A DNA stretch of 64,000 bases from Jatrophihabitans sp. (lineage in GTDB: Bacteria > Actinomycetota > Actinomycetes > Mycobacteriales > Jatrophihabitantaceae), in contig DASWNX010000028.1 of assembly GCA_036399055.1 (NCBI GenBank), positions 1 to 64,000 on the forward strand, given 5' to 3'. The notes below the pieces were generated by a model, which ran no database searches, had not been told where the DNA came from, and saw nothing but the letters and a program-made list of their open reading frames with translations. This document shows, piece by piece, positions 53,958-64,000 of the stretch. Position 1 is the stretch's first letter. Each line of letters opens with the position of its first letter. The translations under genes and the position numbers were made by a program.

Positions 53958-54671
53958 CTACAAGCGCAATCGCAGCACGGGCTCGCCCCGGTCGTCGAAC
54001 ACCTCGATCCGGCTGATGCTCGACCGCGGCCACGGGCTGGTGCGGGTGATCTGGACGTCCTCGTCCGGCTGCGGGGTCCAGCTGCCGAGATCGACCCTCT
54101 CACCCCGGTGATTGAAGATCATCATCCGGTAAGAGGTGTCGGCGCGGCGCGGGTAACCGCCGCTGCCGCCGGCGTAGCCGCAGGCCAGCTTGACCCGGGG
54201 GCTCGAGTCGGACCCGACCAGCTGCACGGTGGCGTGCACTCCGACGGCGTTCGACCCGACCGGCTGCATCGCCAGGGTCTGCGGCCGGTGCGCGTTCTGC
54301 CAACCAAGCACTGCGCCGGTGGCCAGCAGGGCGAGCAGGCAGGCCGCCGCGGCCGCGAGCGAGCCGATCCGCCAGGCCCGCCGCCGGCGGCTGGCCGTGA
54401 CCTGGCGCAGCAGCCTGGGCAGCAGCGTGTCCGGCGGGGACTCCGGAACCCAGGCCGAGATGTCGGCCCGAGCCAGCACCCGCGGCAGGTCCCCGAACTC
54501 GGCCACCCGGTCACGGCAGACCGGGCACCGGCTGAGGTGGCCCTCGAAGGCCTCGCGCTGCTCAGGTTCCAGCGCGTCCAGCAGGTAGGCGGCGTCGTCG
54601 AACTCGAAGCGGGCGTGCTCGTCGGCGAGCTCGCGCTCGGCGGCGCCCTCCCCTGCGCCCGGGCCGGTCAC
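53958..54671 (-). CDS. Zinc-binding anti-sigma factor (ZAS, RslA-like)
   Basis: 237 aa from a GTG that overlaps the sigma stop (GTGA); the much longer frame upstream reads through the sigma gene and is rejected. The anti-sigma domain is 'EFDDAAYLLDALEPEQREAFEGHLSRCPVCRDRVAEFGDL', with the ZAS signature H-x3-C-x2-C. One membrane helix follows ('IGSLAAAAACLLALLATGAVLGW'), then an extracytoplasmic beta-domain of about 110 residues. It would hold the ECF sigma at the membrane until a redox or envelope signal releases it. Confidence 0.92.
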   Translation of the reverse strand: MTGPGAGEGAAERELADEHARFEFDDAAYLLDALEPEQREAFEGHLSRCPVCRDRVAEFGDLPRVLARADISAWVPESPPDTLLPRLLRQVTASRRRRAWRIGSLAAAAACLLALLATGAVLGWQNAHRPQTLAMQPVGSNAVGVHATVQLVGSDSSPRVKLACGYAGGSGGYPRRADTSYRMMIFNHRGERVDLGSWTPQPDEDVQITRTSPWPRSSISRIEVFDDRGEPVLRLRL

Positions 54672-55201
54672 GGCAGAGCCCCGATCTCGTTGAGGGCCAG
54701 CTTGAGAGCCCGTAGGGCGTAATGCGAGCGAGACTTCACGGTCCCCTCCGCGATCTGAAGGTGGTGGGCGGCCTCGCGCACGCTCGAGCGCCGGTAGAAC
54801 AACTCGACCAGGACGGCCCGGTGCTCGGCACTGAGCCGCAGCAGCGCGTCGGCGAACAGCCGGGACTCGACGAGGGCGTCGGTGTGGTCGGCGACCGCGG
54901 GCTCGGGGACGGCTGAGACCAGCTTCTCCGGACGCACGCTGCGCGCGCGCCACTCATCGATCACGATTCGACGGGCCACCGTGTACAGCCAGCCGCGGGC
55001 GGCGCCGGACTGCTCAGCCGTGAAGGCCGGGCTGTCGGGGTTGCGCCAGGCCCGTAGCAGGGTCTCCTGCACCACATCCTCGGCGGCCTGCCGGTCACCG
55101 CCGGTCAGCCGGACCGCGAAGGCCCACAGCGCCGCGGCGTGCTCGTCATGCAGGGCCTGCATGAACTCACGCTCATCGACCGCGCCGCGATCGGCTGGCA
55201 T
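54668..55201 (-). CDS. ECF sigma factor (SigL-like)
   Basis: 177 aa. Region 2 is 'LHDEHAAALWAFAVRLTGGDRQAAEDVVQETLLRAWRNPD' and 'GWLYTVARRIVIDEWRARSVRPE'; region 4 is 'ALLRLSAEHRAVLVELFYRRSSVREAAHHLQIAEGTVKSRSHYALRAL'. It is co-translated with its anti-sigma. Its upstream region has TGAACC-N16-CGTATG, matching SigL-type ECF promoters, so it probably drives its own operon and the divergent Rieske gene. Confidence 0.92.
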   Translation of the reverse strand: MPADRGAVDEREFMQALHDEHAAALWAFAVRLTGGDRQAAEDVVQETLLRAWRNPDSPAFTAEQSGAARGWLYTVARRIVIDEWRARSVRPEKLVSAVPEPAVADHTDALVESRLFADALLRLSAEHRAVLVELFYRRSSVREAAHHLQIAEGTVKSRSHYALRALKLALNEIGALP

Positions 55202-55277
55202 TCAGGCTCTCCTTGCGTGCTGGTTGCTTACACGGTGCGCGGTCAGTGGCTGGTGAGTGGGAGCGCCGTCCCGAACA

Positions 55278-55305
55278 CATACGGCGGAGCTGTCCGGACG
55301 GTTCA
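55278..55305 (-). promoter_or_regulatory. ECF (SigL-type) promoter of the sigma/anti-sigma operon
   Basis: On the minus strand TGAACC (55305-55300), exactly 16 nt, then CGTATG (55283-55278). It lies 77 nt upstream of the sigma start. Confidence 0.75.
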
Positions 55306-55318
55306 ATCCTGCTCCACC

Positions 55319-55346
55319 TGAACCGATCGCGCGCCGCATCCGTTCA
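55319..55346 (+). promoter_or_regulatory. ECF (SigL-type) promoter of the Rieske gene
   Basis: TGAACC (55319-55324), exactly 16 nt, then CGTTCA (55341-55346), 52 nt before the Rieske start. It is the same pattern as the divergent promoter 14 nt away. Confidence 0.75.
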
Positions 55347-55397
55347 AGTGTTTGAGCGAGCAATGACTTCTGACGAACGCAGACCTGGAGCCGGTGG

Positions 55398-55940
55398 ATG
55401 ATGAGAGAGCACGACGAGAGCCATTCGACACCGGCGGGCCTCAGCCGCCGCAGCCTGCTGGCGGTCGGGGCCGTCGGCATACCGGGGATCGCCCTGATCG
55501 GCTGCTCACAGGCCAAGGCGCCCGCCAACCAGCCGGCCGCGGGGTCGAACACCCCTGGCGCCGGTTCCAGCTCGGCTGCCGCCGGGTCTTCTAGCGCGGC
55601 CGCGACCGGGTCTTCCAGCGCCGCTGCTCCCAGCTCCAGCGCCGCCGCGGCGCAGGCGCTGGCCAAGCTGTCCGACATCAAGGTGGGCGAGGCCATCTCG
55701 GCCAAGGGGCCCGACGGCGCGGAGATCATCATCACCCGGCCGACCGAGACCACGGTCGCGGCCTACAGCGCGATCTGCACCCACCAGGGCTGCACGGTGA
55801 AACCGGCGGGCAAAGAACTCGACTGCCCGTGTCACGGCTCGGCCTTCGACCTCAAGGGCGCGGTGCTCAGCGGCCCGGCTCGCAGTCCCCTGGGCACGGT
55901 GAAGGTCGCGCTGTCCGGCGACGACGTGGTGGCCGGCTGA
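55398..55940 (+). CDS. Tat-exported Rieske [2Fe-2S] lipoprotein
   Basis: 180 aa. The signal is 'SRRSLLAVGAVGIPGIALIGC': twin Arg, short hydrophobic run and lipobox L-I-G-C, so a Tat lipoprotein anchored outside the membrane. A 60-residue Ser/Ala linker with repeated SSSAAA follows. The Rieske domain has both cluster loops, 'CTHQGC' and 'CPCHGS' (Cys-x-His pairs). No membrane helix or quinol-oxidase partner is adjacent, so it is probably a small electron-transfer or redox-sensing lipoprotein. It has the same promoter type as the sigma operon. Confidence 0.93.
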   Translation: MMREHDESHSTPAGLSRRSLLAVGAVGIPGIALIGCSQAKAPANQPAAGSNTPGAGSSSAAAGSSSAAATGSSSAAAPSSSAAAAQALAKLSDIKVGEAISAKGPDGAEIIITRPTETTVAAYSAICTHQGCTVKPAGKELDCPCHGSAFDLKGAVLSGPARSPLGTVKVALSGDDVVAG

Positions 55941-55944
55941 GCTC

Positions 55945-55974
55945 ACGCCAGCGGCCGGAAGCTGCCACTGGCGT
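55945..55974. terminator. Hairpin between convergent Rieske and prcA genes
   Basis: ACGCCAG (55945-55951) and CTGGCGT (55968-55974) are exact complements around 16 nt. No strong U-tract follows in either direction. Confidence 0.4.
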
Positions 55975-55992
55975 TCGCCGGCTCCGAACGGG

Positions 55993-56895
55993 TCAGGACC
56001 CGTCCGGGTTAGCCGACGTCGGCGGCGTGTCGGCGCCGGTGGCCTCGTCAGCGGTGCCGAGGCCGCCGGTCCCGGCAGGTTCGGCGGTCGCGGCCGTGCC
56101 GCCTTCGGCCGTCGTGGCCGTGCCGCCGCCGGCGGTGTCGACCACAGTGCCGTCCGGCGCGGCGGTCTGGTCCTGCGCTCCGGCAGCGCCGTTCACGCTG
56201 GCCGGCAGCAGGCTGCTCAGCGCGGGGCCGACGATCCGGCGGAACTTGCGCTGGCCCCGGTTGCGGTCCAGCACCGCGACCTCCAGGCTGTCGGCCACCA
56301 GCACCCGGTTCGCGCCGGCTTCGCCGCCGACTGAGCCCAGGGCCTGGACCGCGACCGACACCGCTTCGGCCAGCGGCAGATTAGAGCGGAAGGAGTTCTT
56401 GAGCGCGCCCGCGACCGTGTCGGCCTGGCCGCCCATGACCAGGAACTCCGGCTCGTCGACGATGGTGCCGTCATAGGAGAGCCGGTACAGCTGGTCCTGC
56501 CCCGCCACCGAGCCCACTTCGGCCACGCACAACTCGACCTCGTAGGGCTTCTGCTGCTCGGTGAAGATCGAGCCCAGGGTCTGGGCGTAGGCGTTGGCCA
56601 GCGCTCGAGCGGTGACGTCCCGGCGGTCGTAGGAGTAGCCGCGCAGGTCGGCCAGCCGGATGCCGGCCACCCGGAGGTTCTCGAACTCGTTGTACTTGCC
56701 TACGGCGGCGAAGCCGATCCGGTCATAGATCTCAGAGACCTTGTGCAGCGCCGAGCTGGTGTTCTCAGCGACGAACAGCACGCCGTCGGCGTAGGTCAGC
56801 ACCACCACGCTGCGGCCCCGGGCGATCCCCTTGCGGGCGTACTCGGACCGGTCGCGCATGATCTGCTCGGCCGAGGCGTAGAACGGCATCGACAT
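55993..56895 (-). CDS. prcA: 20S proteasome alpha subunit PrcA
   Basis: 300 aa. The N-terminal gate is '[43 protein letters not shown]'. Standard alpha-subunit strands follow ('[23 protein letters not shown]', '[25 protein letters not shown]'). The last 65 residues are Ala/Thr/Gly-rich and disordered, a longer tail than in mycobacteria. It forms the outer rings gated by Mpa. It lies 56 nt behind prcB. Confidence 0.96.
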   Translation of the reverse strand: MSMPFYASAEQIMRDRSEYARKGIARGRSVVVLTYADGVLFVAENTSSALHKVSEIYDRIGFAAVGKYNEFENLRVAGIRLADLRGYSYDRRDVTARALANAYAQTLGSIFTEQQKPYEVELCVAEVGSVAGQDQLYRLSYDGTIVDEPEFLVMGGQADTVAGALKNSFRSNLPLAEAVSVAVQALGSVGGEAGANRVLVADSLEVAVLDRNRGQRKFRRIVGPALSSLLPASVNGAAGAQDQTAAPDGTVVDTAGGGTATTAEGGTAATAEPAGTGGLGTADEATGADTPPTSANPDGS

Positions 56896-56951
56896 GAGGT
56901 GTTCTCCGGTTCGTAGGGTTCGACGGCTGGCGGCGGGCTCGTGCGGGTGGC

Positions 56952-57809
56952 TCAGGAACCCGGCGCGAGCGCCCGTCGCTCCAGCAGCGCCCGCACCACG
57001 GTGTCCAGGCTGCTGTCAGCGACCCGACGGGTGCCGTCGGCGGTGGCGGCGTACACGACCGGGTAGATCCGCCTGGTCAGGTCCGGCCCGCCGGTGGCCG
57101 AGTCGTCGTCGGCGGCGTCGTACAGCGCCTCCACGACGACCGAGACCGCTTCTTCCTCGCTCAAGCCCGGACGCCAGAGCTTCTTCAGCGCGCCCTTGGC
57201 GAACACCGAGCCCGAGCCCACCGAGTGGTAGTACTGCTCGGGATAACGCCCGCCGGTGACGTCGTAGCTGTAGATGCGCCCGGCGGTGGCCGAGCCCTGC
57301 ACGGCCGCGCTGTCGACGTCGAAGCCCGCGAACAGCGGCACGACAGCCAGGCCCTGCATGGCCGCGCCCAGGTTGCCCCGGATCATCGTCGCGAGCCGGT
57401 TGGCCTTGCCGTCGAGGGTGAGCGCGGTGCCCTCGATCTTCTCGTAGTGCTCGAGCTCGACCTGAAAGAGCCGGACCAGCTCGATCGCGATGCCCGCGGT
57501 GCCGGCGATGCCGACCAGGGAGTGGTCGTCGGCGGCGAACACCTTCTCGATGTCGCGCTGGGCGATCAGGTTGCCCATGGTGGCCCGGCGGTCACCAGCC
57601 ATGATCACGCCGCCGTTGAAGGTCGCGGCCACGATCGTGGTGGCGTGCGCGGACTGCGGCATGGTCGTAGGGTGCCCGGTCACGGCATGCGCCCGGTGGC
57701 CCGGCAGCAGCTCAGCGGCGGCTGCCGACATGAATTCGACGAAGGACGACGAGCCGGGAGCCGTCGCGTACCGCAGCAGTCCATGAGCCTTATCGCCGTG
57801 ACCGCTCAC
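56952..57809 (-). CDS. prcB: 20S proteasome beta subunit PrcB
   Basis: 285 aa. A propeptide of 56 residues ends 'MPQSAHA' and is removed before the catalytic Thr57 of '[21 protein letters not shown]'. The Asp/Arg and Lys partners are in '[20 protein letters not shown]'. '[14 protein letters not shown]' and the rest of the Ntn-hydrolase sandwich are intact. It forms the inner proteolytic rings. Its start overlaps the pup stop by 4 nt. Confidence 0.96.
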   Translation of the reverse strand: MSGHGDKAHGLLRYATAPGSSSFVEFMSAAAAELLPGHRAHAVTGHPTTMPQSAHATTIVAATFNGGVIMAGDRRATMGNLIAQRDIEKVFAADDHSLVGIAGTAGIAIELVRLFQVELEHYEKIEGTALTLDGKANRLATMIRGNLGAAMQGLAVVPLFAGFDVDSAAVQGSATAGRIYSYDVTGGRYPEQYYHSVGSGSVFAKGALKKLWRPGLSEEEAVSVVVEALYDAADDDSATGGPDLTRRIYPVVYAATADGTRRVADSSLDTVVRALLERRALAPGS

Positions 57810-58012
57810 TGGCCGCCCTTTTGGACGAAGCTCCGGACGAAGTCCTCAGGGTTGGTCTCGAGCACCTCGTCGATGTCGTCCAGGATCGCGTCGACGTCGT
57901 CGCTGAGCTTCTCGTGGCGCTCGGCGACATCGGTGCTGGTCTCCTCGGCTACCTCATCGACGTCCGCGCGCTGCTTGGCGGGCCGGGACTGCCCACCCTC
58001 GTGACTGGCCAT
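57806..58012 (-). CDS. pup: Prokaryotic ubiquitin-like protein Pup
   Basis: 68 aa, acidic and mostly disordered. The helical C-terminal half '[33 protein letters not shown]' is the Mpa/PafA/Dop-binding part. The end is Gly-Gly-Gln, so Dop must deamidate Gln68 before ligation. Stop overlaps prcB by 4 nt. Confidence 0.98.
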   Translation of the reverse strand: MASHEGGQSRPAKQRADVDEVAEETSTDVAERHEKLSDDVDAILDDIDEVLETNPEDFVRSFVQKGGQ

Positions 58013-58123
58013 GATTACCTCCGCAGACCCGCCAGGCGGCGAGTACCTCTCGACACTAGTAGCTCACCCGGCGCGGTTGCCGCGCGGACCGGGAATTAGC
58101 TGTGAATGTTGGCATACCGGAAC

Positions 58124-59641
58124 TCAGTGACCCAGCAACTCCTGCACTAGGGACTGCGCGGTCGGGCACCGGTCCAGCAGCTCCTGCACGTGCGCCTTGG
58201 ACCCGCGCAGCGGCTCCAAGGTCGGCACCCGGACCAGCGACTGCTGCCCGACGTCGAAGATCACCGAGTCCCAGGACGCCGCCGCCACCGCGTCGGGGTA
58301 TCTGCGCAGGCACTCGCCGCGGAAGTAGGCCCGGGTGTCGGTCGGCGGCTCGTTCATCGCGGTGACGGCCTGGTGCGGCTCGATCAGGGTGCGCATCGAA
58401 CCTCGCTGGACGAGCCGGTGGTACAGGCCCTTGTCCGGCCGGATGTCGGCGTACTGCAGGTCGATGGCATGCAGCCGGGGCGAGGACCAGTCCAGGCCGT
58501 CGCGCTCGGCGAAGCCGCGAAGCAGCCGTAACTTGGCCACCCAGTCCAGCTCGCCGGCCAGCTGCATCGGGTCCTCGGCGAGGCGGGTCAGCACCGACTC
58601 CCACTCGGTGAGGACCTGCGCCGTCTGCGGGTCGATGTCGCTGCCGAAGCGGTCATCGACGTATTTGCGGGCCCGGTCCAGGTATTCGCCCTGCAGCTGC
58701 AGGGCGGTCACCGTCCGGCCGTCGGCCAGCCGCATGGCGTGCTTGAGCGAGGGGTCGTGGCTGACCGCGCGCAGCTCCCGCACGGGTTCGATGATCCTGA
58801 GGTCATCGCCCAGCCAGCGGTTCTCGATCATGGCCAGCACCAGGGACGTGGTGCCGACCTTGAGGAAGGTCGACAGCTCGGCGAGGTTGGCGTCGCCCAG
58901 GATCACGTGCAGGCGCCGGTACTTCTCCGCGTCGGCGTGCGGCTCGTCGCGGGTGTTGATGATCGGCCGCTTCAGGGTGGTCTCCAGCCCGACCTCCACC
59001 TCGAAGAAGTCCGCCCGCTGGCTGATCTGGAAATCGTGCTGGTGGCCGTCCTGCCCGATGCCGACCCGGCCGGCCCCGCAGACGACCTGCCGGGTGACGA
59101 AGAACGGGGTGAGCTGGCTGACGATGGAGGCGAAGGGGGTCTGCCGGCTCATCAGGTAGTTCTCGTGCGCGCCGTAGGAGACGCCTTTGTTGTCGGTGTT
59201 GTTCTTGTAGAGCGTGATGGTGGTGCCGCTGAGCCGCTCGACCTGTCGAGCCGCCGCCGACATCACCAGTTCGCCGGCCTTGTCGAAGCGGACGATGTCC
59301 AGCGGGGAGGTGACCTCAGGCGTCGAGTACTCCGGGTGGGCGTGGTCGACATAGAGCCGGGCGCCGTTGGGCAGCACCACGTTGGCCAGGCCGGCGTCCT
59401 CCTCGTCGTCGAGGAACTGCTCGGCGACGTTGTTCGGGCCGGACAGGTCAAAGCCCCGGGCGTCGCGAAGCGGGGACTCCTCCTCGAAATCCCAGCCCGG
59501 GCGCCGGCGGCGACCGCCGGGCAGCAGCGAGGCGTAACCGTTGACCACCTGGGCCGAGAGCAGCATCGCGTTGGCGTTGGGGTTGGCCGGCAGGCTGATC
59601 CCGTACTCGACCTCGGCGCCCATCACCCGGATCACACTCAT
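58124..59641 (-). CDS. dop: Pup deamidase/depupylase Dop
   Basis: 505 aa, PafA paralogue. It begins '[21 protein letters not shown]', with the metal-site Glu of 'GAEVEYG'. '[21 protein letters not shown]' has the Asp and His active-site loop, with the extra loop typical of Dop around residues 40-80. '[21 protein letters not shown]' is the nucleotide region. It converts the C-terminal Gln of Pup to Glu and removes Pup from substrates. It lies 111 nt upstream of pup. Confidence 0.97.
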   Translation of the reverse strand: MSVIRVMGAEVEYGISLPANPNANAMLLSAQVVNGYASLLPGGRRRRPGWDFEEESPLRDARGFDLSGPNNVAEQFLDDEEDAGLANVVLPNGARLYVDHAHPEYSTPEVTSPLDIVRFDKAGELVMSAAARQVERLSGTTITLYKNNTDNKGVSYGAHENYLMSRQTPFASIVSQLTPFFVTRQVVCGAGRVGIGQDGHQHDFQISQRADFFEVEVGLETTLKRPIINTRDEPHADAEKYRRLHVILGDANLAELSTFLKVGTTSLVLAMIENRWLGDDLRIIEPVRELRAVSHDPSLKHAMRLADGRTVTALQLQGEYLDRARKYVDDRFGSDIDPQTAQVLTEWESVLTRLAEDPMQLAGELDWVAKLRLLRGFAERDGLDWSSPRLHAIDLQYADIRPDKGLYHRLVQRGSMRTLIEPHQAVTAMNEPPTDTRAYFRGECLRRYPDAVAAASWDSVIFDVGQQSLVRVPTLEPLRGSKAHVQELLDRCPTAQSLVQELLGH

Positions 59642-59670
59642 GCGGTTCCCTTACTGCTCATGGAGCAAGG

Positions 59671-60996
59671 CTACGTGCTCGGCCCACCCGGCGGAGTGTG
59701 ACTGCCAGCTCCCGGCGCGCTGCGGCGTTGCCGTTCGGCCAGCGCGAACTCGTCCGTGCGGGTGTCGTAAGCACGAAAGCCAGGCAGCGCCGCGGCCGCG
59801 GCGCCGACACCCAGCACGCACAGCAGGCCGCCGCTGGCGATGGCGAACCGCACGCCGCCGACCGCCATGAAACCTGCCCGGGCATTTCCCAGCGTCGGGC
59901 CGATCGAGTAGGACAACAGCTCGATGCCGGCGAGCCGGCCGCGGAGCTCATCGGGGATCGTCTGGTCCCAGATCACCGCGCGGAAGGTGCCCGACACCAT
60001 GTCGGCAGCGCCCGCGCAGGCCAGGAACAGCAGCACCAGGCCGAGGTTGGGCATCAGGCCGGCCAGCCCGATCGCCGCGCCCCAGCACAGCGCGGCCACG
60101 ATGATGGCAAGCCCGTGCCGGTGCACCCGACGGATCCAGCCGGAGACGGCGCCGGCCAGCAGCGCGCCCACCGAGTCCGCCGCGTACAGCAGCCCGACGG
60201 CGTGCGGGGCATGCAGCTCAGCGGCGAAGAACGGGAACAGCGCCATCGGCATCGCCATGGCCATCGCGATGGTGTCGATCAGGTAGGTGCCCAGCAGGTC
60301 CTTGCGCCCGAGGGCATACCTGACGCCCTCGCCGACGCTGGCCAGCGTCGCCCGGACCCCGGGAACGACCGTGCTGAGCGTGCGCGGCAAGGGCGTCAAC
60401 CGCAGGAACACCAGCAGGGACAGCGCGAAGCTGGCGACGTCGACGGCGTAGGCCAGGCTGATGCTGGTGCTTGCCAGCACCCCGCCGAGCGTGGTGCCGG
60501 CGATGCCTGCCAGTCCCCAGGCCTGGTTGTTCACCATGCTCGCCGCGGGGATCTCGGCGTGTGGCACGTACCGGGGCAGCATCGCGTCCAGGCTGGGCCG
60601 CTGCATGGCACTGGCCGAGACGGCGCCGGCGGCCATCAGGTAGATCACCCACAGCCTGGGCTCGGGCAACAGCGAGTTGCCCAGCAGCGCCAGCGTGCAG
60701 CCCAGCGCGCCCAGCTCGGAGATCAGCACCACCTTGCGCCGGTCGAAGCGGTCAGCGACCGCCCCGCCGAGCAGGCCCACCGCGATGATCGGGAAGAACT
60801 CAGCCGCTGCGACCAGGCCGACCGCCACCGTCGAACCGGTGAGCCGCATGATCTGGATCGGCACCGCGATCATGGTGAAGTACGCGCCGAAGGCCGAGAC
60901 GCTGGCAGCGATGGTGCGCAGCCTGAAATCGCGGTGACGGCGCAGCGGTCCCAGGTCGATAGCCAGGGACCGCAGCCGCGTCCGCCAACCGCTCAC
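59671..60996 (-). CDS. MFS transporter (DHA3/EntS-like) inserted between mpa and dop
   Basis: 441 aa, about 12 helices, with 'HRDFRLRTIAASVSAFGAYFTMIAVPIQIMRLTGSTVAVGLVAAAEF' and 'LLGGAVADRFDRRKVVLISE' (motif A) as in DHA3 exporters. It resembles the exporter at 3482-4753 in type but is not a close copy. It separates mpa from dop, which are usually adjacent, so it is probably a later insertion. It lies 34 nt behind mpa in the same direction. Confidence 0.92.
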   Translation of the reverse strand: MSGWRTRLRSLAIDLGPLRRHRDFRLRTIAASVSAFGAYFTMIAVPIQIMRLTGSTVAVGLVAAAEFFPIIAVGLLGGAVADRFDRRKVVLISELGALGCTLALLGNSLLPEPRLWVIYLMAAGAVSASAMQRPSLDAMLPRYVPHAEIPAASMVNNQAWGLAGIAGTTLGGVLASTSISLAYAVDVASFALSLLVFLRLTPLPRTLSTVVPGVRATLASVGEGVRYALGRKDLLGTYLIDTIAMAMAMPMALFPFFAAELHAPHAVGLLYAADSVGALLAGAVSGWIRRVHRHGLAIIVAALCWGAAIGLAGLMPNLGLVLLFLACAGAADMVSGTFRAVIWDQTIPDELRGRLAGIELLSYSIGPTLGNARAGFMAVGGVRFAIASGGLLCVLGVGAAAAALPGFRAYDTRTDEFALAERQRRSAPGAGSHTPPGGPST

Positions 60997-61030
60997 CCGA
61001 GAATCATCGCGGGCGCCTCAAGCGATATCG

Positions 61031-62773
61031 CTACAGGTACTGCCCGGTGTTGGAGATGGTGTCGATCGCCCGCCCGGACTCACTGCCCTTGCCGCCGGAG
61101 ATCAGCGTGCGGATGTAGACGATCCGCTCGCCCTTCTTGCCGGAGATCCGGGCCCAGTCGTCGGGGTTGGTGGTGTTGGGCAGGTCCTCGTTCTCCCGGA
61201 ACTCATCGACGCAGGCGGCCAGCAGGTGCTGCATCCGCAGGCCGCGCTGGCCGGTCGTGAGCAGATCCTTGATCGCCATCTTCTTGCCCCGGTCGACGAT
61301 GTTCTGGATCATCGCGCCGGAGTTGAAGTCCTTGAAGTACAGGGTCTCCTTGTCGCCGTTGGCGTAGGTCACCTCGAGGAAGCGGTTGTCCTCGCTCTCG
61401 GTGTACATCCGCTCCACGGTGTGCTGGATCATCGCGTTCACCGTGGCCTCGGCCGAGCCGCCGTGCTCGGCGAGGTCCTCGGCGTGGATCGGCAGCGAGG
61501 TGAGGATGTACTTGGCGAAGATGTCGCGGGCGGCCTCGGCGTCGGGACGCTCGATCTTGATCTTGACGTCCAGCCGGCCGGGACGCAGGATGGCCGGGTC
61601 GATCATGTCCTCGCGGTTGGACGCGCCGATCACGATCACGTTCTCCAGGCCCTCGACACCGTCGATCTCGCTCAGCAGCTGCGGGACGATGGTGTTCTCC
61701 ACGTCGGAGGACACCCCCGAGCCGCGAGTCCGGAAAATCGAGTCCATCTCGTCGAAGAACACGATCACCGGAGTGCCCTCGCTGGCCTTCTCACGGGCCC
61801 GCTGGAACACCAGCCGGATGTGGCGCTCGGTCTCGCCGACGTACTTGTTCAGCAGCTCCGGGCCCTTGATGTTGAGAAAGAACGACCGGCCCTTCTCGGT
61901 GTCGCCGCGCACCCGGGCGACCTGCTTGGCCAGTGAGTTGGCCACCGCCTTGGCGATCAGGGTCTTGCCGCAACCGGGCGGGCCGTAGAGCAGGATGCCC
62001 TTGGGTGGCCGCAGCTGGTGCTCACGGAACAGGTCGGCGTGCAGGAACGGCAGCTCCACCGCGTCGCGGATCTGCTCGATCTGCTTGCTGAGGCCGCCGA
62101 TGTCGGTGTAGTCGATGTCGGGGACTTCCTCCAGGACGAGTTCCTCGACCTCGCTCTTGGGAATCCGCTCATAGACGTAGGAGGACCGCGGCTCCAGCAG
62201 GAGCGAGTCCCCGACCCGCAGCGGCGAGCCGCGCAGGATGTCGGCGATGTGGACGATCCGCTCCTCGTCGGTGTGCCCGATCACCAGTGCCCGGTCGCCG
62301 CCCTCGAGGATCTCCTTGAGCATCACGACCTCGCCGACCCGCTCGTGGCCGCGGGCCTGGACGATGTTCATGGCCTCGTTGAGCATGACCTCCTGGCCGT
62401 GCTCGAGGGTGTCGATGCCGACCTCGGGAGAGACCGCGACCCGCAGTTTGCGGCCGCCGGTGAAGATGTCGACGCTGTGCTCGTCCACGGCTTCGAGGAA
62501 GATGCCGTAGCCCGAGGGCGGCTGCGCCAGCCGGTCGATCTCCTCCTTGAGGGTGACCAGCTGGTCGCGGGCGTCACGCAGCGTGTCGGCCAGCCGCTCG
62601 TTGCGGTCGGTCAACGAGGCCACCCGTGCCTGGGTCTCGATCAACCGGTCTTCCAAAGCGCGCATCTGGCGAGGGGATTCGGCGATACGGGCGCGCAGGA
62701 TCTGGATCTCGTACGCGAGTTCCGCCGCATTCGACTTGTCGGAGCCTCGATCGTTGCCGAACTCTTCCGCCAT
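61031..62773 (-). CDS. mpa: Proteasome-associated AAA ATPase Mpa/ARC
   Basis: 580 aa. The N-terminal coiled coil ('[37 protein letters not shown]') binds Pup; two OB-fold segments follow (about 95-245). The AAA module has Walker A '[19 protein letters not shown]', Walker B '[12 protein letters not shown]', and arginine finger region '[16 protein letters not shown]'. The end is GQYL, which docks on the PrcA gate. It unfolds pupylated proteins for the proteasome. It is divergent from the ferredoxin gene. Confidence 0.97.
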   Translation of the reverse strand: MAEEFGNDRGSDKSNAAELAYEIQILRARIAESPRQMRALEDRLIETQARVASLTDRNERLADTLRDARDQLVTLKEEIDRLAQPPSGYGIFLEAVDEHSVDIFTGGRKLRVAVSPEVGIDTLEHGQEVMLNEAMNIVQARGHERVGEVVMLKEILEGGDRALVIGHTDEERIVHIADILRGSPLRVGDSLLLEPRSSYVYERIPKSEVEELVLEEVPDIDYTDIGGLSKQIEQIRDAVELPFLHADLFREHQLRPPKGILLYGPPGCGKTLIAKAVANSLAKQVARVRGDTEKGRSFFLNIKGPELLNKYVGETERHIRLVFQRAREKASEGTPVIVFFDEMDSIFRTRGSGVSSDVENTIVPQLLSEIDGVEGLENVIVIGASNREDMIDPAILRPGRLDVKIKIERPDAEAARDIFAKYILTSLPIHAEDLAEHGGSAEATVNAMIQHTVERMYTESEDNRFLEVTYANGDKETLYFKDFNSGAMIQNIVDRGKKMAIKDLLTTGQRGLRMQHLLAACVDEFRENEDLPNTTNPDDWARISGKKGERIVYIRTLISGGKGSESGRAIDTISNTGQYL

Positions 62774-62943
62774 CTAGGTACCCTTTCGATGGACCTGCCG
62801 AGCAGGTGGGGGCGCTGCTCGATTTTTACCCTACACACGGGGTGAGAAATCGCGAGGCAACTACTCTGAACTGCGGTTGCACATCCATCACGCTTCGGCC
62901 GAGGACGGCGAAGCGGCAGACACTGACGCAGTGAGGACCGAGG

Positions 62944-63231
62944 GTGACAGAGGGCGGCACGGACTCCGAAGTGCTCGAAGTGTGGATCGACCAGCAGCTG
63001 TGCACCGGTGACGGCCTGTGCGTGCAGTACGCCCCGGAGGTCTTCGAGTTCGACGTCGACGGCCTCGCCTATGTCAAGGACGCCGAGGGCGATCTCAAGC
63101 AGAGCGACGGCGCCCGGGTCGACGTGCCGGCCAACCTGCGGCTGGACGTCCTGGACTCGGCCAAGGAGTGCCCGGGCAACTGCATCCACGTGGCCCGGGC
63201 CGCCGACGGCGTGCTGGTGGCCGGCCCCGAC

Positions 63232-63237
<6 letters not shown>
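62944..63237 (+). CDS. Ferredoxin (3Fe-4S/4Fe-4S type)
   Basis: 97 aa from a GTG at 62944. The cluster residues are Cys20 and Cys26 in 'QLCTGDGLCVQYAPEVFEFD' and a second pair in 'AKECPGNCI'. The size and spacing match the small actinobacterial ferredoxins that serve P450s, though the second pair is C-x3-C. There is no P450 nearby. It is divergent from mpa, as seen in other actinobacterial proteasome regions. Confidence 0.9.

Positions 63238-64000
<763 letters not shown>

Overview
The window is chromosomal DNA from a high-GC actinobacterium. The main evidence is an almost complete Pup-proteasome locus (mpa, dop, pup, prcB, prcA, pafA, pafB, pafC) with rbpA, a ppm1/lnt pair, the ACC/D-cysteine PLP enzymes and actinobacterial-style promoters. 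The order 5'-3' exonuclease / helY / tatC / pafC / pafB / pafA ... prcA / prcB / pup / dop ... mpa ... trmI follows the conserved mycobacterial Rv2090-Rv2118 neighbourhood, but several genes are inserted and tatA is absent. The genus cannot be fixed from the sequence alone.

Layout. 1-9 kb: the tail of a DinB-fold protein, a lower-GC HEPN-domain gene, a D-cysteine desulfhydrase-like enzyme, a divergent MFS/HTH pair around a perfect operator, a beta-lactamase-fold hydrolase, a decayed methyltransferase and a VOC/HxlR pair. A 28-bp Xer/dif-like site lies at 8120-8147, which suggests this region is near the replication terminus. 8-15 kb: small and large secreted proteins, a PQQ-propeller protein, an AraC/VOC pair and tRNA-Phe with its terminator. 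15.8-20.3 kb: a copper operon (copZ, secreted protein, copA) behind two CsoR-type operators, plus an untracked 45-aa Cys-rich ORF. 20.5-30.2 kb: a divergent ProA-like enzyme, a secreted GH3 glycosidase, a cupin remnant and a 2078-aa secreted RHS/YD protein with an orphan toxin-like tail. 30.3-43.5 kb: ordinary metabolism (acdS, DUF885, GDPD, UMF1-type MFS, tdk), rbpA behind a SigR-type promoter, ppm1-lnt-amidohydrolase, and a LacI/PfkB pair.

43.5-64 kb: the proteasome region. Nearly all of it reads leftward in tight overlapping units. Mpa unfolds pupylated proteins, Dop deamidates Pup, PafA ligates it, and PrcA/PrcB degrade the targets. PafB/PafC are WYL regulators of the DNA-damage response. 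Between pafA and prcA sits an ECF sigma / anti-sigma pair, divergent from a Rieske Tat-lipoprotein. Both genes carry the same promoter (TGAACC-N16-CGT), so this looks like a self-contained regulon. Between tatC and helY a perfect LexA box (TCGAACATATGTTCGA) precedes a chain of tiny overlapping ORFs that ends in a 58-aa protein. This is the best candidate here for an undescribed SOS-controlled small-protein unit, and it lies between helY and the pafBC genes.
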